Counted from the first letter of the stretch, positions 1 through 8,016 are shown. The stretch: 10,000 bases of DNA from Actinidia chinensis (GCA_009663005.1 CM018906.1:4916250-4926249), one strand, 5' to 3'. Notes: generated by a model from the letters alone, not told the origin. Numbers and translations are program-made.

Positions 1-187
1 CGGTTTTTGTTTTTTTTTTTTTTCGAATTTTTTTTTTGGACACCCCTAACTTTTCGGGGGCCATTTCTCATCTAAATTTTTTTTCCTATATTTCTTTTTA
101 AATTTTCTGTTTTTTCCCCCTCATTAAATTCTTGATTCAGCAAAAATAATACAAACAAAAAACAAAACAAATCCTTCACTGACAATG
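1..187. other. T-rich non-coding sequence, no gene
   Basis: Long T homopolymers, then an A-rich stretch. No ORF or motif is recognised. It lies left of the point where similarity to the right-hand upstream unit (9410 onward) begins, so it may be unique spacer. Confidence 0.5.
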
Positions 188-326
188 AATTAACAAAGTA
201 AATTTGGTTACATGTAATTGACGCCAACAAAAGCAAAGTATAAATTAATCTCCCATATGATCTGTACTTAATACAGATTGTTTCTTGATGTTTAAGAAAT
301 TATATTGATCTTCCCGTTTGTGTTTA

Positions 327-338
327 CAATAGTGATGG

Positions 339-376
<38 letters not shown>
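327..376. mobile_element. 50-bp palindromic MITE with 9-bp target duplication
   Basis: The 50 bp form an almost perfect inverted repeat centred near 351, with arms containing GGTACACACCCA. The flanks TTGTGTTTA (318-326) and TTGTGCTTA (377-385) are a 9-bp direct repeat with one mismatch. The homologous place in the right-hand unit (about 9515-9530) reads straight through with a single copy of that flank and no palindrome, so it is an empty site. A 9-bp duplication is typical of Mutator-like elements. Positions 339-370 match 1425-1456 of the larger MITE at 30 of 32 bases, so the two belong to one family. Confidence 0.8.
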
Positions 377-378
<2 letters not shown>

Positions 379-482
379 GTGCTTATCACTAACAACATAA
401 CAGAAAAACTGAAATTGGATATTTATCCTTCCTAATTAAAAGGATAAAATGACCAGAGACTTTGCTTTGACTGGGACATTTA

Positions 483-522
483 GGCTCCGTTTGGTATTAA
501 TTTTTTTCAGTTTTTTTTCTGA

Positions 523-584
<62 letters not shown>

Positions 585-701
585 GTTTTTTTGTATAATT
601 TTAGGTAAAGTAAAGCCACAAAAACAAAAACAATAAAAAAATTAACTTTTTTAATAGCAAACTTAAAAAAATCTTGATTTTAAGCATTACCAAAGGGAGC
701 C
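483..701. mobile_element. 219-bp MITE with GGCTCC...GGAGCC terminal inverted repeats
   Basis: The left end starts GGCTCCGTTTGGTATTAA. The right end, reverse-complemented, starts GGCTCCCTTTGGTAATGCTTAA. The element is flanked by TA on both sides (481-482 and 702-703). The interior is AT-rich and non-coding. At the homologous spot in the right-hand unit (about 9650) CATTTA runs directly into GTTTCT with no insert, which fits an empty site and a TA duplication. TA duplication is a hallmark of Tc1/mariner-like elements, but similar ends also occur in other plant MITE groups, so the superfamily is left open. Confidence 0.8.
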
Positions 702-940
702 TAATTTCTGTGACCTTTCTATCAGCCGCCCCCAACATCTCTCTCTCGTCTCTCCTAGCAGAAATTACAGTTTTCGCTCTTTTTTTCCTTCGCTCATAAC
801 CTCAACCCCCAACCCCCCATATTTTGAATTTTTTTTTTCTGGTAATGGCTAATAACACAATTTTATGCATCTAATAATTTTGGAAGCATCGGATGTAAAC
901 GTGTATAACACCTGTATAACATACAATTGACCATAAATAG

Positions 941-1586
941 AAGCATTGTCATTGACGAGGTCATTAGTGCTCTCAAAGCACTATAATTTTGTAGTGTCCG
1001 CAAATGGGCTCGTTTTAGATTTATTTTAAAAATCTAAACCGATAAATTGTAAAACTCGTTGAGTTGATCATCCATGAAAAAATTTTGATTGATCGATTGT
1101 CAGTAATTACATGATCTAAATATATTTGTTTTAAAATAAATGAACGGTAAGTGTGATTTTTTGAAAATATTACAACAAGAAACCCAAAATGACAGCCGAT
1201 CATTTGGCCACAATGTTTTAATGCTCAACGAATTTTTAAATTAAACGATAGTGATAGGTTAACAACCCAAAATTTGGTGTGTAACAAGACACACACCCCA
1301 TTTTGCCCTCTCACAAAATAAGTGGGGACCCCGCCTAATTTAGGGTTTTCATGTTGTTTTTCTCAAAATCTTAATTAGGGCGAGTCCACCTTATTTTGTG
1401 AGAGGGCAAAATGGGTGTGTTCTTGTACACATCCACTTTTAGGTGTGTACCAATCAGTCATTCTAAAATTAAAACGATTCAAATTAAATATGGAACAATG
1501 ATAGACCCATAAAAAATGCACTACAAAATTATAGTCCTTTATAGCATTACGGGAATCTAAATCCGATCATTACCAATACTGCAATA
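941..1586. mobile_element. Long-inverted-repeat element, copy A (interrupted by a nested MITE)
   Basis: The left part (about 941-1005) and the reverse complement of the right part (about 1510-1586) align over some 70 bases. The strongest shared core is the ACTATAATTTTGTAGTG block, present forward near 980 and inverted near 1520. The interior is AT-rich with no coding capacity. Without the nested insertion it is about 418 bp, nearly the same as copy B (422 bp, 3795-4216). Long terminal inverted repeats suggest a non-autonomous Mutator-like element, but no clear target duplication is visible and the outer ends are approximate. It lies just upstream of the gene-relic 5' end, as copy B does. Confidence 0.7.
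1247..1465. mobile_element. 219-bp MITE nested in the long-inverted-repeat element
   Basis: About 70-bp terminal inverted repeats, best in the ACACCC-ATTTTGCCCTCTCACAAAATAAG block, forward near 1282-1322 and inverted near 1390-1420. The flanks AAATTAAAC (1238-1246) and AAATTAAAA (1466-1474) form a 9-bp direct repeat with one mismatch. Copy B of the host element (around 4060-4110) is uninterrupted here. The outer arm matches the 50-bp palindrome at 327-376, so it is a larger member of that family. No coding sequence inside. Confidence 0.8.
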
Positions 1587-1612
1587 ACCCCCTCACTCTT
1601 GTCATAGAGTCA

Positions 1613-1838
1613 ATGGCTCAATGCCCCACCATCCGTGGAATTCTTTCTCGATTAGCACGCACGGCCGCCATTTTTAAGAGTCCATTGTTGATTCTTTCAA
1701 CCAACCTTTCCACCATCCGAACCCTCTACTCTTTCCTTTTCCTCCATCTCTTCCTCACCAACCCACCCTCTCCGCCACCCACCACAACAGCCTCTTTCAT
1801 GATCATCTCCAAATCATGAATTCCAAAATGCACTGACT
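1613..1838 (+). pseudogene. LRK10L-type gene relic, 5' end only
   Basis: This fragment matches the 5' part of the large pseudogene (about 4253-4485). Both begin with an ATG followed by codons for AQCPT and RGI, then pass through pyrimidine-rich sequence and end near a shared GAATTCCAAA block. Here the frame from the ATG stays open for 68 codons and includes a hydrophobic stretch (LYSFLFLHLFL, about residues 38-48) resembling a damaged signal peptide. No GUB_WAK_bind, WAK_assoc or kinase sequence follows; similarity stops near 1838 and unrelated sequence begins. It is best read as a truncated duplicate. A short expressed protein cannot be excluded, but nothing supports one. Confidence 0.6.
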
Positions 1839-1839
1839 T

Positions 1840-2734
1840 GCGTGCGGTGTTAGGAAATTAACCTCGCATCGTGGTCTGAGTAGATTCTCTTGTGATCCCT
1901 GAAACAAGGAAGACAAACACTTATTAGCTGGGGTTGGTCGGAAAGACCTTCTACTATTGAAAAATAAGCATTTGTTCTGAGCTCAAGCCCAAGCGTATTT
2001 TGGTTCCTTACAAGTTACAAGTTGCAACTTCAAATTAATATTTTTAACTTTTTTCTGTCTTGATTTAGGTATTTTTCTGGGCTTTTTATAATTTCTGGTT
2101 AGAAATTTATACTTTTCTAATTCATTGTGAATAGATGAATTGAGAAAATAAAAAATATATGAATCACATTGAAAAAAATCCAATAAAGACATACATATGA
2201 CAAAAAAATAAACTTGTTTTGTCGGAACTTTTTTTAATTTTTTTTCTTGGGTTCTAATCATGAAAAATTGTAAAAATAAAAAAAATGAACAAAACATAAA
2301 TAATCACTAAGTAAATAACTACTCAACTGTCCGCAACGAGAGAAATCAACATACTTTTTAATTTTTTTTTTTTTTTTTTTTCTCTTTGGTTTGGGGGCAT
2401 TTTGTCTTGGATTCTAAGCATGAAACTTGTAAAAGGTAAAAAAGAAAAAAAAGGACAAAACATAAATAATTTGCACTAAAGATAAGAAATACCAAAACAT
2501 CGAGCAACCCCAAACCGCACCCAAAAAATCCACTCACCCTTAACCCCAACACCATTCCACTTAAATTAAATTATTTTTTACATGATATGGAGGAATTGCC
2601 TAATGTATGTATGTTTTGCTAACGCCCAATAACAACTTCTTGTTTTGAGGACAAAACTAATGATGAAGGGACAGTTCGGTAAGTTACAAAAAACAACAAA
2701 TAACACTAAAGCAAGACCTATAAGAGTCCATTCA
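1840..2734. other. AT-rich intergenic stretch without a recognised gene
   Basis: After the gene relic the sequence loses similarity to the other copies. Several short open stretches occur on both strands, but they are low-complexity (Phe/Lys/Leu-rich, driven by poly-T/poly-A) and match no family I know. An imperfect tandem duplication lies at 2228-2480. Confidence 0.5.
2228..2480 (+). repeat. Imperfect tandem duplication, unit about 160-165 bp
   Basis: A T-rich block is followed by CTTGGGTTCTAATCATGAAA at 2246 and by CTTGGATTCTAAGCATGAAA at 2406. In each case an A-rich run, AAAACATAAATAAT and an ACTAAG/ACTAAA block come next. The spacing between units drifts from 160 to 165 bp through small indels. 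Non-coding; likely a local duplication of unknown origin. Confidence 0.7.
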
Positions 2735-3564
2735 CCATTTTAAAGTTCATTGTTTGGTTCATTTCATTTCAAAACCCACCATTTCCACCAGCCTGAACCT
2801 CTCTACTTCAGGCTTCCCTTTCTCTCTCTTGTTCTCATATGCCATCTATCTTCCTGGCTTCTCCCAACTCTCCAAGAATTTCCGATGGGAACAAACGCAA
2901 TTCTCGACGAAATTGCCCTTCCGTACGATTGTGACAATGTGAAAATTCGAGTCCCATTTTGGCAATGATGAGCAAACTCAAATCAGTACTGTGGCTATCG
3001 CTTTAATCTTAGTTGCACGTCTAGTAACAAGACCATTTCAACCTCCCCGGTGACTCGTACTACGTGAAAGAGATAACTAATACCGATTCTACCCCTCACC
3101 CTCATCGACGTTGATGTTACCACCAATCAAACATGCCCAAGGGCGACTCACAACGTCAGCTCTCCAAGCACCTTCGCCATTTTCTTATCAATAGCTTTAG
3201 ACTTGCCACCTCAGCTTTTACTTTAAATGTCAGTATCTATCCACTTCTGCCACCCCTATAGAATGCTTTACATCCGTGAGAAGCATCCTATGTTTTTGTG
3301 GTGGGACCCGAGCCGGAGGGTTATTGCATTGGCTACTATTTTTGCGAAGACAAAGTGGTGGGTTACGTGCTAGACTCGAGATGGTCAACCCCCGGTTTGA
3401 TTACCGGTTTCGTGGGGCCATAATGATTGGTTTCATCCTCATTGGGCGGACCATGGCGGAGTGTGACATGTGTCGGCGTCGATGGACGGTGTGGTATAAC
3501 TAACGTGACCAGGAGTTCTTGTGCTTCTGCTCTGATTTGAAACATAAAGAATGATCGCTGCCAG
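2735..3564 (+). pseudogene. Decayed LRK10L-type ectodomain exon (GUB_WAK_bind and WAK_assoc), no kinase
   Basis: Read across frames, this is the first exon of an LRK10L-type receptor kinase. A hydrophobic leader (FLSLVLICHLSSWLL, about 2817-2861) precedes GUB_WAK_bind landmarks: YDCDNVKIRVPFW near 2924-2962, then a frame break and two stops, QYCGYRFNLSC at 2984-3016, and a CPRA motif near 3134. A WAK_assoc-like part follows, with YVFVVGPEPEGY near 3290, an IMIGFIL segment, and a CxxC pair at 3462 and 3471. Shifted-frame remnants of GGRCG and FLCFC end near 3535. The exon closes with a good plant splice donor (CAG/GTATGT at 3564/3565). At least three frameshifts and several stops break it. Downstream comes a transposon and then another gene's 5' end, so transmembrane and kinase exons are absent. 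Its domain wording differs from the next copy, suggesting a distinct paralogue. Confidence 0.8.
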
Positions 3565-3794
3565 GTATGTGGTGAATTTTTTTATAAATTTATTTAATTT
3601 TGGTATTTTGTGGGTGTTTGATCCTAGCATTAGATTGAAGTAGCGCAGCCGTTTTAAAAACAGCGTGGATCGATGGTTAGGATCAAGTGAGTATCGTCAA
3701 AACCTAGTTCTCATTGTGGGTGGAGTAACTTGAACAAGGGATTGAGGTGGAAACTGGAGGGTAATGGGTAAATATAATTAGACCATCTAAGCAG

Positions 3795-4216
3795 AAGCAT
3801 TGACATTGATGAGGTCGTTAGTGCTCTTAAAGAATTATAATCATGTAGTACTTTTAAAATGGGCTTCTTTTAGGTTTATTTTAATGATATATTGTAGAGT
3901 TCGTTAAGTTGATCATCCATAAAAAAAATCAAATTGATCGAATGTCAATAATTATATGATTTAAATACATTTGTTTTAAAACAAATGAACGGTAAGTGTG
4001 ATTTTTTGAAAATACTATATGATAAATGACATCTGAGTATTTGACCATTGATGTTTGATCAATTTAATTTTTTGCACAAGTTCAACTAACTTTATAATTT
4101 ATAGCGATTCAAATTATAAAATGGACAAATGATACACCTATAAAAAATGCACTACGGAATTATAGTGCTTTAAAACATTAAAGAACCCAAACCCGATCAT
4201 TAGCAATACTGCAATA
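3795..4216. mobile_element. Long-inverted-repeat element, copy B (uninterrupted)
   Basis: It matches copy A in order and orientation, including the block around 3985-4015 that equals 1135-1165, but has no nested MITE. Left (from GAAGCATTGACATTGATGAGG) and right (ending GCAATACTGCAATA) parts are inverted relatives of each other. Similarity to the A and C copies begins slightly left, near 3776, while farther left the flank is different (3' flank of the preceding pseudogene). The duplication join is therefore at or close to the element's left end. No coding sequence. Confidence 0.7.
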
Positions 4217-4330
4217 GCCCCCTCACTCTTTTCATACAAGACTTTAGAGTCAATGGCTCAATGCCCCACCGTCCGTGGAATTTCTCGGTTCACCACGCCC
4301 TCCATTTTACGTCCATTGTTTGAACTTTGA

Positions 4331-5215
4331 TTCGTTCAAACCAAACAATTCCACCATGCCCTGAAACAGCTCTCTTTCTACTTTTCCTTCCTTTGTTGTC
4401 CCTCTTTTTCCTCAACCAAACCACACACAGCTCTCATCACCCACAAGCACCATCCTCCTTCCACCTCATCCCAAATTCTGAATTCCAAACTCTTCATCAT
4501 CCCACCATTCTCATCATCTTCATCGCAACAGCCAAACATGTCAACGGCCCAAATCGAAGAACAATATTAACAATTGCACGAGCACTAACTTGTGGCCAAG
4601 TGGCGCGCCAACCTTATTTACCCCTTTTTGGGGGGGTGGCGAGCGAACCTCAATATTGCGGCAACCCAGCGTTTGAACTCAAATTTCCAGCAATGAATAT
4701 CCGACTTTAACATTTGGAAACCGCGACTTTCGCGTACTTGGCATCAACCAATTAAGATACTGGATTTCAATCGCCAACTGGACCTCTGAAAATTATTGTC
4801 CAAAATATTTGAGTTACTCGCAATTAACACGACTCTTTTCAGCAAACGAAATGGTCCGAGGCCTTTTTATTTTTTACAATTGCACACGAGCGTTCCCTAA
4901 TTTTACGTGCAACGTGGATGGGAGAGAGAGTGGTGGCTTTTACTTATACCAGTTGTCGTCGATGGAAGAGGGTGAAAGACTCAATTCGTCGTGCAGCCAG
5001 AGGATTGTAGTGCTGGTGATGCGGGCGGCTTTGAACGAGCTTTTGAGCAAAACGTTGACGCTGCAGGAGGTTTTGAAAATGGATTTGAGGTGCAGTATGA
5101 TGCCGAGAAACACGAATTGCTCACGATGTGAGGGATCGGGTGGATTTGCCGGTTTTCTATGCCAATGGGTTTTCGAGTGTATGTGCCATTGTCGTGATGT
5201 CCCATGGGCATAACC
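4331..5215 (+). pseudogene. Ectodomain exon of the large LRK10L pseudogene
   Basis: A hydrophobic leader (ALFLLFLPLLSLFFL, about 4369-4413) fits a signal peptide. GUB_WAK_bind begins at TCGQVARQP (Cys codon 4591) and continues through an altered PFWGG (here LFGG) and QYCGNPAFELK (4651-4683). Then the frame breaks: NEYPTL and FRVLGINQ appear in a second frame, ILDFNRQLDL in a third with a stop, and from about 4800 a new frame stays open to 5213. That last frame carries two N-glycosylation sequons (NCT, NFT) and the WAK_assoc signature NCSRCEGSGG (Cys codons 5118 and 5127). The next expected Cys of SGGxCG is Ala here. The CMCHCRD ending matches the usual cysteine-rich close of this domain. The exact splice donor is not clear; GGTACG near 5227 is a candidate. 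Confidence 0.8.
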
Positions 5216-6517
5216 TGTTCAAACCCGGTACGAACTCGCATCCCCTTTCATAGAAGATTTGATTTTATCTCTGATACTTTGGTTTTTATCTCTAAGTTGT
5301 AAGAGTGGTTACAAATGCTTGTGGGTTATAAGTAGTTCAGTAGCTTCCATAGGCGTCCAAGCGGCGATGCACTTCTTGATGTTATCCGATCTCTAATAGT
5401 GCTAAAAAGAGAGTAAAGGGGGTAGAAGTATGGCAGGTGCTTTTCGTGGGGTTGGAAGCTTTTTAGCAATCGAACAGTGGTATGGTTAGCTATAAATTGA
5501 CACGTATCAAAAATATAGTCTGTCGACACTTGTATATATTTCTTACATGTATGTATATGTCTATATGTAAAACCTTATTTACACCGAAATAGAAACTATT
5601 CTGCTTGGATTTTTAGTTGCCGCTTGAAACCATGGGAGTATAAGGGGTCATTCGTTCACCAGATTAAGTCTAAATTTATTACTTGAGCTCGGTTCATGCA
5701 TTTCCCATACAAATGGTCCTTGAAGGAGTTTTATCGGATGAACCAGATATTGTTAAGTCAAGGACTCGAGCTGGAGCTGCTTATGAACAGTTCAATTTAT
5801 TTGCAGACCAAAGATTATTGTCTCATCATCAATTTCCAATAATGAAGTTCATTTTAGGAGGAAAGCTTTTCTCCAAGTTAAATATGGGTGAACGCAATCC
5901 AAAATTACAAGGTCGGAAAGTTGTCCAAAAAACCATTTTGCCATTAAATGATCAATTTTTTATATTTGTTATTTTTTTTATAATCCAGTACTAATCCTGA
6001 TGTCCTTAATTTAAGGGCCAAAAAAATCTCTAGTGCCCCTGGTGACCAAATAACAAACCCTAAGGTTTTTACCTTTTTGTAAATATATGGTTCCTTTTAA
6101 AGAATATTCGTATTTAACTTCAAGATCTTCTTCAAACCTTGATAATTGGTAGTAATTATGGTTTGAAGGTAGGTCAGTGTAACTCATTCTTAGAATTTAT
6201 TTATCTTGTTTCCGGTGCTAATAATAGGCCTTGTGCATGTTTGGCACAGTTTGTAAGTAGTAATTTCTACTTTCTTTTCTATTTTGAAAATTATGTCAGA
6301 ATATTTGACATAACTTTTCCTTTTGCTTATGGACTAAAAATAACTTATAAAAACTGAAAAATAACTGATTTTTGAGAATTACATTTTGAAACTTTTCAAT
6401 CTCTACTTTTTAATAAGCAATTCTAAAATAAGTTGAGTTATATATATCAAACAGGATCTCTGTATCTCCCATCATTGTGCTTTTCTAAACTGGTAGTGGT
6501 GTGTTATTATGTTGCAG
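5216..6517 (+). other. Large intron of the LRK10L pseudogene
   Basis: Between the ectodomain exon and the micro-exon lie about 1.3 kb of mostly AT-rich sequence. It ends in a convincing acceptor (T-rich tract then TTGCAG at 6512-6517). It contains an open, non-repetitive stretch at 5683-5960 (listed separately) and (TA/TG)-rich sequence near 5530-5570. Around 6420-6460 the sequence resembles the end of a degraded hAT-like MITE (ATAAGTTGAGTTATATATAT then CAAACAGGA), but no matching left end was found. Confidence 0.55.
5683..5960 (+). other. Unidentified protein-like open stretch inside the intron
   Basis: One forward frame is open from upstream of 5690 to 5994 and, unlike nearby AT-rich frames, has balanced composition until about 5915. 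It includes the segments EGVLSDEPDIVKSRTRAGAA, YEQFNLFADQRLLSHHQFP and KFILGGKLFSKLNMGE. There is no ATG at the start (first Met codon at 5710), so if real it would be an internal exon or a captured fragment. A possible acceptor (TTGAG near 5685) and a possible donor (CAAG/GTCGGA near 5911) flank it. After about 5960 it becomes Phe/Ile-rich low complexity. I do not recognise the family. It is not part of any LRK10L domain I know. It may be a transposon-carried or duplicated exon, or chance. Confidence 0.35.
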
Positions 6518-6553
6518 GTACTGATGGAATGAAAAAGGTGATCGTTGCAATTG
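6518..6553 (+). other. Micro-exon of the LRK10L pseudogene
   Basis: A textbook acceptor (GTTGCAG ending at 6517) precedes sequence that reads TDGMKKVIVAIG in one frame and is followed by GTATCC, a plausible donor at 6554. Genes of this class commonly place a short exon between ectodomain and kinase exons, coding for a Lys/Arg-containing start of the membrane region; the peptide here fits that pattern. The exon is about 36 bp. The donor choice is inference. Confidence 0.5.
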
Positions 6554-6739
6554 GTATCCTTAATAAACTTTTTTTTTTCTTTTCCTTCTCATATAAAGCT
6601 TCTTTCTCTTCTTCGTTACTTTGAATACATAATTATCTCAAGAAAACTTAATTTTTCAAACCGTCAAATTGTTTGTTGCCGAAATACGAATTATTCTAGT
6701 TTTACTAACACGGATCTTAACATTAATTGTCATTATTAT

Positions 6740-7893
6740 TGTTAACCTTCCCGGCGGTGTAGTCATTCGCAACCGGTGCAACGAACAACTTTAATCATTT
6801 GTGCGCTCTCTGATTTGCCGGTTAAGACGAAAACCATCGTGCAACGTTCTTTTTGGAAGAAACTACAACATATTGAAAAGTGTGGAAGCTTTCTTTGCGA
6901 TGAATGGATCCCTTGCCCCGAAAAGATATACTTATTTGAGCATAAAGAAGGCAACCAATTCCTTCCAAGAAAAACTAGGCCAAGGAGGCTATGGGGGAGT
7001 GTATAAAGGCAAGCTTCTTGATGGAACTCTAGTTGCGGTGAAGCTTCTAAAGGAAACAAAGGGTAACGGAGAAGAATTCATTAACGAGGTTGCTAGCATT
7101 TGTAGGACTTCTCATGTGAACGTTGTAAGACTCCTAGGGTATTGTTTTGAGGGTCGAAAAAGAGCTCTAGTCTATGAGTACATGGCCAATGGATCTCTTG
7201 AGATTCATACAAAGCAAAAACCTCACGAGAAGGCAAATCATGTCTTAGAATGGAACACATGCCACACAAATTGTTGTTGGGGTTGCTCGCGGATTGGAGT
7301 ACTTGCACCGTGGGTGTGGGACACGGATTTCCATTTCGACATAAAGCCCCATAACAGTCTTTTGGATGAAGACTTTTGCCCAAAAGATTTCTGATTTTGC
7401 GCTGGATAAATTGTGTCTTAAAAAAGAGAGCTTGTGTCAAGTGGTATGCACGGGGAAAGATTGGGTAACATAGCGCCTGGAAGTATTTATAGACAATTTG
7501 AACAGTCTCACACAAGGCCGATGTCTATAGTTATGGAGGTTAGTCCTTGAGAAGTGGGGTAAGGGAAAAACACCAACGACCGTTTATGGAAAAGCCAGTG
7601 AAATTTATTTTCCGCCTACATTTACAAGAAGATGAATTGATGGGGGATCTAGAAACTCGTGGGGTGAAATGTATAGAGGATGAAGACTTGCGAGGAAATA
7701 TGATATTGGTGGTCTGTGGTGCATACAAACTGGTCCGTTGGACAGACCTACCATGAGCAAAGTGACTGAGATGCTTGAAGGAAATTTAGAATCTTTGCAA
7801 GTTCCTCCACAACCATTCTTATTCCCTCCTTCAAGAATTGCTTCTTCATCTATCCAAATCTCGGAAGAGAGTGAATCGTGCAATTTCGAATGA
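6740..7893 (+). pseudogene. Membrane-proximal and kinase exon of the LRK10L pseudogene
   Basis: The exon starts with a damaged membrane segment (TTLIICAL then CRLRRK, about 6785-6833). The juxtamembrane GSLAPKRYTYLSIKKATNSF is typical of LRK10L kinases. Lobe N is intact: glycine loop LGQGGYGGVYKG (6975-7010), VAVK lysine (7041-7043), helix C Glu in FINEVASI (7086-7088), and the hinge VYEYMANGSLE. A frameshift near 7260 moves VGVARGLEYLHRGC to another frame, and the frame returns at HFDIKPHN (7332-7355), the HFD variant of the catalytic loop normal for this class. A one-base change near 7385 makes a stop at 7392. The expected DFG is DFA (7393-7401). The activation segment and APE region carry several stops. 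SHKADVYSYG (about 7508-7537), DELMGDLETRG (phase 2, about 7628) and LWCIQ...DRPTMSKVTEMLEG (to about 7779) lie in shifted frames. The tail ends at 7893. Confidence 0.9.
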
Positions 7894-8016
7894 AACACCC
7901 ATGGTCATCAAGTCAATGCAAAAACAAGAAAGGTTAAGCATTATATCCATTATATGTAAGGTCGACTTTGATTGCCATCCACTCCAAGCAATCTTATCTA
8001 CGAACGACTATTGAAA

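Larger units (their letters stand above)
188..1100 (+). repeat. Upstream unit, left copy (direct repeat of 9410-10000)
   Basis: This stretch matches 9410-10000 in the same orientation and order. Shared landmarks are the block around 279-300 (matching about 9478-9500), the stretch 387-475, the pyrimidine-rich stretch around 730-790, and the block around 840-930 that leads into a long-inverted-repeat element. The left copy carries two insertions that the right copy lacks (327-376 and 483-701). Its place upstream of gene 5' ends suggests promoter and leader sequence of a tandemly duplicated gene unit; that role is inference. The end point is approximate because the right copy runs off the window and has about 60 bp missing in the element part. 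Confidence 0.85.
4253..7893 (+). pseudogene. LRK10L-type receptor-like kinase pseudogene, nearly full length
   Basis: Whole locus of a receptor-like Ser/Thr kinase of the LRK10L class. In order it holds a pyrimidine-rich leader, a signal-like hydrophobic segment, GUB_WAK_bind, WAK_assoc, a large intron, a micro-exon at 6518-6553, a second intron, membrane and juxtamembrane sequence, a kinase domain and a C-terminal tail with a normal-looking stop at 7891-7893. Intact relatives sit in the plasma membrane and are tied to defence and stress signalling; that role is family knowledge. Here the ectodomain has at least two to three frame breaks and a stop, and the kinase has four or more frameshifts plus stops. 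The ATG at 4253 shared with the 1613 relic opens only a 25-codon frame (stop 4328-4330), and the hydrophobic-leader frame has no upstream ATG. The gene was complete before it decayed. An alternative, that some breaks are assembly errors, is unlikely given their number. Confidence 0.85.

Noticed and set aside
1840..1980. Possible retrotransposon remnant after the gene relic
   Set aside because: No LTR ends, primer-binding site or polymerase motifs; only a vague resemblance.
1983..2297. 104-codon reverse-strand frame
   Set aside because: Composition is Lys/Phe-rich from poly-A/poly-T tracts, with no domain, and it overlaps the local tandem duplication; a chance frame.
4981..5241. Reverse-strand frame opposite the WAK_assoc region
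   Set aside because: Antisense to a clear cysteine-rich ectodomain on the forward strand; no independent features.
6243..6460. Possible hAT-like MITE in the large intron
   Set aside because: Only the right end looks element-like; no matching left inverted repeat or target duplication could be identified.
7093..7515. 140-codon reverse-strand frame
   Set aside because: It is the complement of the kinase exon; the forward strand carries the recognisable kinase motifs.
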